A stretch of DNA of 64,000 nt from Lewinellaceae bacterium (GTDB taxonomy: Bacteria > Bacteroidota > Bacteroidia > Chitinophagales > Saprospiraceae). Positions 53,055 through 61,407 of this stretch are shown here, piece by piece. The notes below the pieces were generated by a model. The model was not told where the DNA came from and searched no databases. It was given only the letters and a program-made list of their open reading frames with translations. Positions within the stretch are counted from its first letter, which is position 1. Every line of letters begins with the position of its first letter. The stretch lies in NCBI GenBank assembly GCA_020636225.1, contig JACJYI010000009.1, forward strand, positions 62,001 to 126,000, written 5' to 3'. Position numbers and translations under genes: made by a program.

Positions 53055-54677
53055 TTAGCTGAGAGAAATGCGCTGTGGCGCTTCCACCCAGATGTGTTCA
53101 GTGATATAGATACCGGCCAGGATCATCAGGGCCGCGGCGGCCATCATCACGGGTGAGCCACCCGAGACGAACAGCAGGGCCAACGGGATCAGATTGCCGA
53201 TCAGGACGGTGCCCAACCAGAAGCGATTGCGGTACACGCCCCGCACGATCATGTCCACCACCCGATGGGTGTCGTGGGTAGGATGCGGCGTGGCCAGTTC
53301 GGAGACCAGGATGGCCAGGTTGGCGCCCAGGCTGACCATCAGGAAGGTATTGAGGAATTGGGTCCATCCTGCTTCCGCACCGGTGATCAGGTTGACCAGG
53401 GCAAATGCGGAGCCACCCGCCATCAGGCTGTGGACCAGCATGTGCAGGGCCAGGGTGGGGCTCTGCCAGAAATCGCGCCCCTTGGCCTGGGCAAAGAGGA
53501 AAGCGGTGTACACGGCCACCAGGACAGCGAAAGCCGCCGTCAGCCATTGGACCAATGCCATGGTCTGCCCCAGATAGAGCAGGACCAGCGACAGGGCCAT
53601 CAGGCCACCGAACACCGTGATGGCATACCCCCCTCGTGGTAGCCAGGATTTCCATTGCGGACGGAGCAGGACATAGACAAATCGTGTCGGCTGGTCCAGA
53701 TCCTTGACCAGCAGGGCCCCTGTAGCGGCCAGGAAGAAGATGCCCAGCCCGAGTGACCAGTACTGGCCTTCCAGGTTGGGGCCCATGGCCCCCATCAACC
53801 AGGCAACAAAGGGCACCAGGATGGCTCCTGTGGCAATGGCCTTGGTCCAGACATAGCCGGACACTTCCCATCCCCAGAGGATGCCCTTGTTTGGAGTGTC
53901 GTACACCCGGCGCGGGGTTTTCCCGATCAGCAGGTCGACAGAGCGAGCCTTGCCATTGGCGGTCACTTCATCTGCAGTCGTGGATTGGCCGTTCACCTCC
54001 ATCAGGGCAGAGACCACATCCGGGTTGGAGAAGGCCATCTTCTCCGCTGCCTTGGCAAAGTGGCCTACACCGCCTTCCTGGCGACCCCAGAGGGTATCCT
54101 GGGGACGAGTGGTCAGCGACGGGTTCAGGGAAGCGTCGTCCGCATCGATATAGAAGAGGTTGGGAACGGTTCCCTTTTCCGGCTTGCGCACCTTGACCTG
54201 CTGGGTGCCCAGCAGGATCGCGATCTCCGACTCGGGATTGTCCATGTCACCGGAAATGATGGCATGCTCGGGACAGACATTCACGCAGGCCGGTTCCAGG
54301 CCGATATCCACCCGATGTGCACAGTAGTTGCACTTGGCGGCGGTATGGGTTTCGGGATCGATATAGAGGGCGTCATAGGGACAGGCCTGCATGCACGACT
54401 TGCACGCGATGCAACGTTCCTTGTCAAAATCCACGATGCCGTCTTCGCGTATATACAGGGCCTCCACCGGACAAATGTCCACGCACGGTGCATCTGTACA
54501 ATGGTTGCAGCGCATCACGGAGAACAAGCGGCGGGTATGGGGGAACTCCCCTTTCTCCACCTGTTTGACCCAGGTGCGATTCACGCCGACCGGCACATCG
54601 TGTTCCGATTTGCAGGCGGTGGTGCAGGCATGACAACCAATACACTTTCGGTTGTCAATGATAAAACCGTATTTCAT
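53055..54677 (-). CDS. Fused four-cluster ferredoxin and NrfD/DmsC-like membrane anchor (SoeB-SoeC-like)
   Basis: 540 residues from the ATG at 54677 (MKYGFIIDNRKCIGCHAC); the frame is open to 54740. The N-terminal 170 residues hold four [4Fe-4S] motifs: CIGCHACTTAC, CNHCTDAPCVDICP, CIACKSCMQACP and CNYCAH with PACVNVCP. A linker of about 90 residues follows (including HFAKAAEKMAFSNPDV). The C-terminal 280 residues have about eight helices (IATGAILVPFVAWLMGAMG to MMAAAALMILAGIYI), ending HIWVEAPQ, as in DmsC/SoeC quinone-binding anchors. In most systems these are two separate genes. It would pass electrons from the molybdoenzyme to the menaquinone pool. Confidence 0.9.
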   Translation of the reverse strand: MKYGFIIDNRKCIGCHACTTACKSEHDVPVGVNRTWVKQVEKGEFPHTRRLFSVMRCNHCTDAPCVDICPVEALYIREDGIVDFDKERCIACKSCMQACPYDALYIDPETHTAAKCNYCAHRVDIGLEPACVNVCPEHAIISGDMDNPESEIAILLGTQQVKVRKPEKGTVPNLFYIDADDASLNPSLTTRPQDTLWGRQEGGVGHFAKAAEKMAFSNPDVVSALMEVNGQSTTADEVTANGKARSVDLLIGKTPRRVYDTPNKGILWGWEVSGYVWTKAIATGAILVPFVAWLMGAMGPNLEGQYWSLGLGIFFLAATGALLVKDLDQPTRFVYVLLRPQWKSWLPRGGYAITVFGGLMALSLVLLYLGQTMALVQWLTAAFAVLVAVYTAFLFAQAKGRDFWQSPTLALHMLVHSLMAGGSAFALVNLITGAEAGWTQFLNTFLMVSLGANLAILVSELATPHPTHDTHRVVDMIVRGVYRNRFWLGTVLIGNLIPLALLFVSGGSPVMMAAAALMILAGIYITEHIWVEAPQRISLS

Positions 54678-54778
54678 AGTACACGTTTTCTCTGGCCAAA
54701 TGAATATTCCGACCCCGACCTCCGGGGCCAGAATATTCAACCACTATCATCGATTCACCAGCGGACGTTTCCGGCCGG

Positions 54779-56206
54779 TTATGCTTTTTCCTTTGCCAGG
54801 GTGCTCGGACAAACATAGTCCGTCAGCGGTATACCAGCAGCTGCAAAATCATCAATACTGCCAATGACATTGATCAGCTTGTCAAAGCCCCTTGCCTTCA
54901 GGATGGATGCAGCAATGGTGGAGCGGTATCCGGTCCGGCAATGGAGGTAATACTCCTGGTCGCGGGCGATCTCCTCCATCTGCAGGTTGAGGAAGTCCAG
55001 GGGAAGTGACTTGGCCTTGTCCACATGTTCGCCGGCAAATTCTCCGGGCTTGCGGACATCCAGGACCTTGCTGGCCTCCCCGGCCAGATAGCGCTTGGCA
55101 AACTCGGCAGTATCGATGCTGGTCACCATATCGACTTCCTTGCCGGCTGCTTTCCAGGCGGGGAATCCGCCCTTCAGATACCCAATGGCATTGTCGTAGC
55201 CCACCCGGGCCAGACGCATGACCGTTTCTTCTTCCCGGCCTTCCGGAGCCACGATCAGGATCTCCTGCTTCAGATCGGGGATCAGGGCACCCACCCATGG
55301 GGCAAATCCACCGTCAATACCAATGAAGATGGCGTTAGGGATGAATCCCTCAACGAACACGTCATTATCGCGCACATCGAGGATCAGGGCACCGGTCGAA
55401 TTGGCCACCTCTTCAAATGCATTCGGGTCCAGCGGATGGGCTCCACGCTCCATGACCACGTCGATGCTCTCGTAGCCCTTCTTGTTCATCGCGGCGTTCT
55501 TGGCAAAGTACTGCGGTGGAGCCATCAGGCCCGTGGTCACCTCCGTGATGAACTCTTGCTTGGTCATGTCCGCGCGGAGGGCGTAGTTGGTGCGCTTCTG
55601 GTTGCCGAGGGTATCCCAGGTCTCCGAGCTCATGTTCTTGCCACAAGCCGATCCGGCACCGTGTGCCGGGTAGACGATCACGTCATCCGGCAAGGTCATG
55701 ACCTTGTTGCGCAGGGAGTCGAACAACCATCCGGCCAGGTCGTCCTGGGTCAGTCCGGTGGCCTTCTGGGCCAGGTCAGGCCGGCCCACATCACCAATGA
55801 ACAGCGTGTCGCCACTGAACAGGGCGTTGGGCTTGCCATCCTCATCGCGAAGCAGGTAACACGTACTCTCTGGCGTATGACCTGGCGTGTGAAGTACTTC
55901 GATGGTCACCTTGCCGATCTGAAATTTCTCTCCGTCGGTCGCTTCATGCTTCTCGAAATCTGTCTTGGCCGTAGGACCATAGACGATGGTTGCTCCCGAT
56001 TTGCGGGCCAGGTCGATGTGACCGGAAACAAAGTCAGCGTGGAAATGCGTCTCGAAAATATATTTAATGGTGGCATTGTCCTGATGGGCACGTTCCAGGT
56101 AAGGCGCCGTTTCCCGAAGCGGATCGATGATGGCGGCCTCGCCAGCGCTTTCGATGTAATAGGCGCCTTGTGCCAGACAGCCGGTATAGATTTGTTCGAT
56201 CTTCAT
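54779..56206 (-). CDS. CstB-like persulfide dioxygenase-rhodanese fusion (paralogue)
   Basis: 475 residues from the ATG at 56206 (MKIEQIYTGCLAQGAYYIES); the longer frame to 56242 lacks homology. Same three-part plan as the copy at 46799-48208: MBL domain with THFHADFVSGH and YPAHGAGSACG, a Cys-less central rhodanese (LIVAPEGREE) and a C-terminal rhodanese with an active Cys (YLHCRTGYRS). Identity between the copies is high through the MBL and falls at the C-terminus. As the first gene of the row it may supply sulfite to the molybdoenzyme encoded 101 bp downstream. Confidence 0.9.
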   Translation of the reverse strand: MKIEQIYTGCLAQGAYYIESAGEAAIIDPLRETAPYLERAHQDNATIKYIFETHFHADFVSGHIDLARKSGATIVYGPTAKTDFEKHEATDGEKFQIGKVTIEVLHTPGHTPESTCYLLRDEDGKPNALFSGDTLFIGDVGRPDLAQKATGLTQDDLAGWLFDSLRNKVMTLPDDVIVYPAHGAGSACGKNMSSETWDTLGNQKRTNYALRADMTKQEFITEVTTGLMAPPQYFAKNAAMNKKGYESIDVVMERGAHPLDPNAFEEVANSTGALILDVRDNDVFVEGFIPNAIFIGIDGGFAPWVGALIPDLKQEILIVAPEGREEETVMRLARVGYDNAIGYLKGGFPAWKAAGKEVDMVTSIDTAEFAKRYLAGEASKVLDVRKPGEFAGEHVDKAKSLPLDFLNLQMEEIARDQEYYLHCRTGYRSTIAASILKARGFDKLINVIGSIDDFAAAGIPLTDYVCPSTLAKEKA

Positions 56207-56257
56207 AGCGGAAGCGTTTCGTTTAGATGTTGAATGGATCAAAGATGATTACCTCCC

Positions 56258-56265
56258 AAAGTTAG
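56258..56265 (-). promoter_or_regulatory. Possible -7 element at the head of the sulfur gene row
   Basis: TAACTTTG on the minus strand, about 52 bp before the first ATG of the row (56206). The remaining intergenic sequence up to the divergent cyclase (56448) holds an overlapping inverted segment GGATGGAGCATCCATCG that could be an operator. Confidence 0.35.
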
Positions 56266-56447
56266 GATGGAGCATCCATCGCATTTGTGACATATATCAC
56301 TTTTGACCGATGCCTACAAGATAGGCATTTGACGCATGCCGGGAGAGATCCGGATCTACCCGGATCCGGATGAACCGGCTCCCTGACAGGCCTGGAGGAT
56401 CGCCACTTCCTTCTCCTGCAGTCCGGCAGCCTGATTATCTTCATGGC

Positions 56448-58610
56448 ATGAAGCAGGTTGTTGTCCTTGCGACCCTGGTCATGGTGGCCGGTGTTCAGCT
56501 CCATGCACAATCCAGCACGCTGGACAGCCTGCTGCGGGTGCTTGATCGATCCATCCCGGACACGACCAGAGTACTGACCCTGGCTGAAGCCGCCTGGGAA
56601 CTCAAGTTCGAGAATCCCGATTCTGCCCGCTGTCTCCTTCAGGATGCCATCTGCCTCAGCCAGAAGATCGGCTTTGTCAAGGGAGAAGCCACTGCATTCA
56701 ATTATTTCGGCGTCCTGGAGACCATTCACGACCGGTATGATGATGCCTACCGCTATTACGCCTGGGCGCTGCCACTCCGGCGCCGGCTGGGGGATGAAAA
56801 AGGAGTAGCCTCCTTGTACAACAACCTCGGCAATATCCTGGAGGCCCAGGGAAAAGGCGTTGAAGCGCTTAGCAACTTCCAGGAATCCCTGAAGATCCTG
56901 GAGGGACTCGGCGATTCGGCCCGGATCGCCCGGGCGACCTACAGCATGGCCCTTGTCCATGAGACGATGGGCAATTACCCGGAGGCCCTCAACCTGTTGT
57001 ATGAATTCCTCGGATTCGTGGAGCCCCGCAACGACCGGGAAGAGATCGCCGCCGGTTACAACATGATCGGCAATATCAAGTCGGAGATCGAGCTGACCCG
57101 GGAAGCCATGGACTGGTACAACAAGGCCAGGGTGATTCGCGAAGAGCTGGAGGATGTCTGGGCGCTGGCCATCACCTATCAGAACCTGGGCGTCACCGAG
57201 GACAATATCGGGGAGAACTTCTTCAATGAAAACCAGGCGGATTCGGCGATCGTCCATCATCAGCTGGCCCTGGGCTGGCTGGACAAGGCCTACCGGATCT
57301 ATGAATTGAATGACGACCCGTCTGGCAGGGCCGATATCCTGAACAACCGGGGTGTGGTGGAAAAGAATCTGGGGTCTGCCTGGAAGCTGAAAGGCGATCG
57401 ATCCCGGGCGGAGCAGGCCTGGAAAGAAGCACTGGATCACATCGGAGCAGCGCAGGCGATCCGGGAGACTGTCGGCGACCAGGTCGGGGTGATCGAGACC
57501 CTCAACGGCCTGGGAGACGTTGCCCGCCGGCAAGGTCGCTTGCAGGACGCCTTGACCTATACCCGGCAATACTTTCAGCTGGCCCAGGAGATCGGCAATA
57601 CCAAGTTCATCCGCAATGGCTGGAAGGACCTGGCCAAGGTGTACAAGGAAATGGGCCAATGGAAGCTGGCCTATGAATGCCAGAAGACCTTTGAAGATCT
57701 GCGCTGGGAGGAGTTCAATGACAAACGGGTCAAGGACTACGAGCGGAGGGAGGTCCTCTATGGCGACCTGAAGAAACAGATCCGACTGGAGAAGCAGGAG
57801 CAGGAGATCGCCCTGCAGGAAGCCCGCCTGAGCGAAGCCCGCACCCGACAGCGCGCCCTGATGGGCGGCGGACTGGCCCTGGCCCTGTTGGCCCTGCTGC
57901 TGTATAACCGTTACCGGATCAAGAACAAGGCTAACAAGGATCTGGAGGAGAAGAATGTGATCATCGATGCCGAGCGGAAAAAATCAGATGACCTGCTCCT
58001 GAACATCCTGCCCGCGACCACGGCCAGGGAGCTCAAGGAGACCGGGCGTGCCCAGGCCCGGCATTACGACTCCGTCACGGTGTTGTTCACCGACTTCTCG
58101 GGATTCACGGCCACCGCGGCGAAACTCGCTCCGGCTGATCTGGTGGCCGAGCTGGACACGTGTTTCCGGGCGTTCGATGCCATTACCTCCCGCCATGGCA
58201 TCGAGAAGATCAAGACCATCGGCGATGCCTACCTCTGCGTGGGTGGCCTGCCGGAAGAGCGGGAAGGTCATGCCCTGGACGTGGTGAAGGCCGCCATCGA
58301 GATGCAGGCCTGGATGGAGGACCGTGCCAGGCAACTGGAACGTGAACACCGGCCCTTCTTCCGGATGCGCGCCGGCATTCATACCGGACCAGTCGTTGCC
58401 GGTGTGGTTGGCGACCGGAAATTCGCCTACGACATCTGGGGAGATACCGTGAATACCGCTGCCCGCATGGAAAGCAACAGCGAACCGGGGCGCATCAACC
58501 TGTCGGCGGCTACCTGGGAAGAAGTGAAGGGCAGCATACCGTGTACCCCTCGGGGAGCCATCGAGGCCAAGGGGAAGGGAAAGCTGGAGATGTATTTTGT
58601 GGAAAATTGA
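56448..58610 (+). CDS. TPR-containing class III adenylate cyclase
   Basis: 720 residues from the ATG at 56448 (MKQVVVLATLVMVAGVQLHAQ), a signal peptide. TPR units lie outside the cytoplasm (about 40-420). A coiled coil and one transmembrane helix follow (LALALLALLLY, about 470), and then an intracellular class III cyclase domain (about 535-715). Catalytic residues: metal-binding Asp in VLFTDFSGFT, Lys in EKIKTIGDAYLCVGG (adenine-selecting), second Asp in AYDIWGDTVNTAARM with the transition-state Asn/Arg. The layout suggests sensing by extracytoplasmic TPRs and cAMP production inside. Divergent from the sulfur row. Confidence 0.92.
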   Translation: MKQVVVLATLVMVAGVQLHAQSSTLDSLLRVLDRSIPDTTRVLTLAEAAWELKFENPDSARCLLQDAICLSQKIGFVKGEATAFNYFGVLETIHDRYDDAYRYYAWALPLRRRLGDEKGVASLYNNLGNILEAQGKGVEALSNFQESLKILEGLGDSARIARATYSMALVHETMGNYPEALNLLYEFLGFVEPRNDREEIAAGYNMIGNIKSEIELTREAMDWYNKARVIREELEDVWALAITYQNLGVTEDNIGENFFNENQADSAIVHHQLALGWLDKAYRIYELNDDPSGRADILNNRGVVEKNLGSAWKLKGDRSRAEQAWKEALDHIGAAQAIRETVGDQVGVIETLNGLGDVARRQGRLQDALTYTRQYFQLAQEIGNTKFIRNGWKDLAKVYKEMGQWKLAYECQKTFEDLRWEEFNDKRVKDYERREVLYGDLKKQIRLEKQEQEIALQEARLSEARTRQRALMGGGLALALLALLLYNRYRIKNKANKDLEEKNVIIDAERKKSDDLLLNILPATTARELKETGRAQARHYDSVTVLFTDFSGFTATAAKLAPADLVAELDTCFRAFDAITSRHGIEKIKTIGDAYLCVGGLPEEREGHALDVVKAAIEMQAWMEDRARQLEREHRPFFRMRAGIHTGPVVAGVVGDRKFAYDIWGDTVNTAARMESNSEPGRINLSAATWEEVKGSIPCTPRGAIEAKGKGKLEMYFVEN

Positions 58611-58660
58611 CTCTGCCGAGGCAGCAGATAGGAACGCGGCGGCGTTTTTGAGAAATAAAG

Positions 58661-58778
58661 AAAGGCAGCCCCACCAACAATAACCTTATCAACCTGGTGC
58701 TTTAACCTATCGCACTAAAAACGGAGTATGAGAAGAAACAGGGGCTGCCTTTTTATCTTACACTCAAACGCCCCTGTT
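58661..58778 (+). repeat. Competing inverted repeats downstream of the cyclase
   Basis: AAAGGCAGCCCC (58661-58672) is complementary to GGGGCTGCCTTT (58741-58752), and the similarity extends outward imperfectly to about 20 bp. AACAGGGGC (58737-58745) is also complementary to GCCCCTGTT (58770-58778). The central GGGGC can pair with only one partner. This may be a terminator, an attenuator-like switch, or the ends of a small non-autonomous element of about 92 bp. No gene is seen between 58611 and the group II intron. Confidence 0.6.
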
Positions 58779-58910
58779 CCGTTCCCTGGTATCTGGATTT
58801 TGTTAGAGAAACATTAAAAAGAGGGGGAAATCCGATTCATCCTGGCTGAAAACCACTGCTTGCCCATCGAAATGGAGGGAGGAGGCTATGAGAGAAAACG
58901 GTAGAGTAGA

Positions 58911-58983
58911 GTAAGGAGCAGCAAGATAGCTACTCCTCACCCCCTCGTCAAACCGTACGTGCGGTTTTCCCGCATACGGCTTT
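58911..58983 (-). ncRNA. Group II intron domains V and VI
   Basis: Domain V (58950-58983) has the conserved hairpin GCCGTATGCGG with GAAAA and CCGCACGTACGG, which holds the catalytic metal site. Domain VI (58911-58940) is a 12-bp stem GTGAGGAGTAGC/GCTGCTCCTTAC with loop TATCTT. Domain V starts two bases after the maturase stop. Confidence 0.85.
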
Positions 58984-58984
58984 C

Positions 58985-60391
58985 CTATTGGTTTCGTCCT
59001 TGGGCATACACAGGTCGTAAACCATTGGTCGTATACGGTACTATTAAACCAAATTTCTTGGTTAATAGATCGTAGGCCTCCTGACCATGAAGGCGCGATT
59101 TCCTCTGGCTTTTACGATTGTAATATCTATTCAGACGGATTCTAAGGTAGTCATTCAGCTTCCTGAATGCCGCCTGTGTGTAGCTGACTCCTTCGATTTT
59201 GTAGTAGTTCATCCAACCCCTGATTATAGGGTTGAGTTCTGAAGCAACCTGTTTTGCCGGGTAGTGACCTATCAACTTGAGTTTCACATCGATCGCTTTT
59301 CGTATCCCTTTTTGAGCTTTCTGCTTTGGGAAGATATTCCAAAAGCGGCTGCCTTTAAATAGTATACTCCTGTCATATCGTACGGTAAATCCAAGAAAAT
59401 CAAAAGGCTCTTCTCCCGCATTTACCAGCTTGCTCTTCTCTTCGTTGATTGTAAGTTCCATGCGGTTGAGGTATCCATGCAGCTTCGTGATTACTTCTTG
59501 TTTGATCTCATGTGACATCAATATGAAGTCATCCGCATACCTGATCATCCGTATCCCCAGGTTCGCGAAATAGCCATTCATCTTGTTGACAATTCTGTCT
59601 AGAAGGTTCATGTATATATTCGCTAACAGTGGAGATATCACGCCGCCCTGGGGCGTCCCTCTCGATTGTCCTTTTCCTCCACTATACCTTCCATCACTCT
59701 CTACTACTGGTGACTTTAGCCATAGCTTCACTAGTGCAATTATTCGGGGATCGGCTATGCGCTCTTCCAAAGCCTTCACTAGCTTATCGTGTGGGATGGT
59801 GTCAAAGTATTTGCTTAAATCCGCATCGTATACCACGTGCTTTCCCTTACTCAGATTACCCTTAATTTCAGCCATCGCTTCTTTTGCCGATCGTTTCGGC
59901 CTGAACCCATAGGATGATTCGTTAAAGTCAGCCTCGAATATTGGTTCAATGACCATCTTACAGGCTTGTTGTACTATCCTGTCTTTAATGGTCGGTATCC
60001 CCAATGGTCGATGTCCGCCGTTCTCCTTCTCTATCATGACTCGTTTGACTGGCTGTGGTTTATATCTGTGCTCTTGTAGCTCTTCTCTAATTGCTTCGAG
60101 AAATGCTTCGCGCCCAGTATCCTCAACCTGTTTAAACGTCAGCCCATCCACGCCGGGAGTTTTTGATCCTTTTCGCGATTTACATCGCCGGTAGGCCTCC
60201 TCCATGATGTAGCTTAGGCTGATTTTGTCATATAGTATGTAGAACTTGAATTTACTTTCCTGCTTGGCTTTCTGATATAGTTTTAGTTGTAACAGCCTGC
60301 ACCTGTCCTGCGTACTTTGATCCTTTCGCTTCTTCTGCTCCAGGATTTCTATCTCCGCTTGTACCTTTTCTAGGATACTTCGCTTCTCCAT
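58985..60391 (-). CDS. ltrA: Group II intron reverse transcriptase/maturase
   Basis: 468 residues. RT blocks are present: SKTPGVDGLT near residue 80, GHRPLGIPTIKDR, SSYGFRPKRSAKEA, the catalytic IRMIRYADDFIL (YADD) and FDFLGFTV. The maturase X domain and the GIIM region (LNPIIRGWMNYYKI, about 390-410) follow. There is no HNH endonuclease domain: the protein ends soon after the X domain, so mobility would rely on reverse splicing without its own endonuclease. The protein assists folding, splicing and retrohoming of the surrounding intron RNA. Confidence 0.95.
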   Translation of the reverse strand: MEKRSILEKVQAEIEILEQKKRKDQSTQDRCRLLQLKLYQKAKQESKFKFYILYDKISLSYIMEEAYRRCKSRKGSKTPGVDGLTFKQVEDTGREAFLEAIREELQEHRYKPQPVKRVMIEKENGGHRPLGIPTIKDRIVQQACKMVIEPIFEADFNESSYGFRPKRSAKEAMAEIKGNLSKGKHVVYDADLSKYFDTIPHDKLVKALEERIADPRIIALVKLWLKSPVVESDGRYSGGKGQSRGTPQGGVISPLLANIYMNLLDRIVNKMNGYFANLGIRMIRYADDFILMSHEIKQEVITKLHGYLNRMELTINEEKSKLVNAGEEPFDFLGFTVRYDRSILFKGSRFWNIFPKQKAQKGIRKAIDVKLKLIGHYPAKQVASELNPIIRGWMNYYKIEGVSYTQAAFRKLNDYLRIRLNRYYNRKSQRKSRLHGQEAYDLLTKKFGLIVPYTTNGLRPVYAQGRNQ

Positions 60392-60994
60392 TTAGGTAGT
60401 CATTTTGTTATCTAAAACGTTTCCAATAGTAATGCCCCTTCCCTCCTCTGTGGTTATGTTGTCCTCAGTATCAGCAGTACTATGGGCATCTCCGACTCCC
60501 TCGCCCATGTAGCGGTCTACTACATGGCGTTAGGGGATCCCATGTTCATGTGTCTCCCTCATTATACGCGCCATCCCGTCCTACTCCGTGCAGCCATATT
60601 GGTGCGTTTTACCGTTTCTTCCCAATATGTTTCAGGTTTCGCCATCTTCGGAAGGTTGACCACTGCAGTGTTGCGTAACGAAGCCTTACCGGGTTCACTT
60701 GTGTTACGGCTCGCATAATCGCTTGACCAGAAACTTAGCATGGTTCGTTTCCTCCTCATGCCTTCCGGCTGCTTCAGGCTGAACGGCAAATTGGCCTGTG
60801 TATCCCTTTCATGATACTGGGTTTAATGGTTAATTAATATAGACACACGCCTCATGGCGTACCGAAGGCGCGAAGTCGTAAAGGGCATCCCGTCCGATCG
60901 ATTCAGGGCCTTTGACCATTCACCCTTAACCCTTTATCGCCCGCGTGGCGTGAGCCACTGATGTACTCGCCGAACAGCGAATGGCAGAGTTGAC

Positions 60995-61330
60995 CTATCC
61001 GACTTTCTGCCTGGCCTCCTCCATCTTCCTCCCGATCTGACCGGTAAGGATATGCCAGAACATGATGAAATCCGACACCAGGCTCATGCCGGGATAGACG
61101 AAGGTGGCGGGTTTGTTCCTTTCGAAGAAAAAATGGCCCACCCAGGCAAAGCCATAGCCGCAAACCGGCGCGATCGCCATCAACCAGGCGGGGCCAACCA
61201 ACAAGCCCGTGAGCAACAACCCAATGAATCCTGCGGTCCCGATAAAGTGGAGGGTACGACTGACCGGATCTTGGTGCTCCGTGAGATAGTATGGGTAAAA
61301 CTCCTTGAGGGTGGTGTATTGTTTGGACAT
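60995..61330 (-). CDS. DUF962 (Mpo1-like) membrane protein
   Basis: 111 residues: FYPYYLTEHQDPVSRTLHFIG at the start, two transmembrane hairpin segments (FIGLLLTGLLVGPAWLMAIA and the GYGFAWVGHFFFERNKPATF motif) and a third near IMFWHILTG. The conserved His residues (EHQ, LHFIG, VGHFFFE) match the Mpo1/YGL010w family, iron-dependent dioxygenases that shorten 2-hydroxy fatty acids in yeast. The bacterial role is untested. It stands between the group II intron and a T9SS gene. Confidence 0.85.
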   Translation of the reverse strand: MSKQYTTLKEFYPYYLTEHQDPVSRTLHFIGTAGFIGLLLTGLLVGPAWLMAIAPVCGYGFAWVGHFFFERNKPATFVYPGMSLVSDFIMFWHILTGQIGRKMEEARQKVG

Positions 61331-61407
61331 GATCTGGCTTGGTCAGGGCGATAAAATTAATCGTTTTAACGAAGCTCCAGCCCCCGAACATCTTGAATCT
61401 CCCGATT

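Larger units (their letters stand above)
58905..60848 (-). mobile_element. Group II intron, about 1.9 kb
   Basis: A retroelement on the minus strand. The 5' end is placed at 60848, where the transcript begins GTGTG, fitting the GUGYG consensus. Domain I-like sequence (for example GGGCGAGGGAGTCGGAG) lies between this and the maturase gene. Domains V and VI follow the gene. The 3' end is approximate, a few bases after domain VI (about 58905). The 5' exon ends in a small hairpin (ACGCC-ATGA-GGCGT), as in introns that insert after terminator-like stems. It lies between genes, so it disrupts no coding region. Confidence 0.82.
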
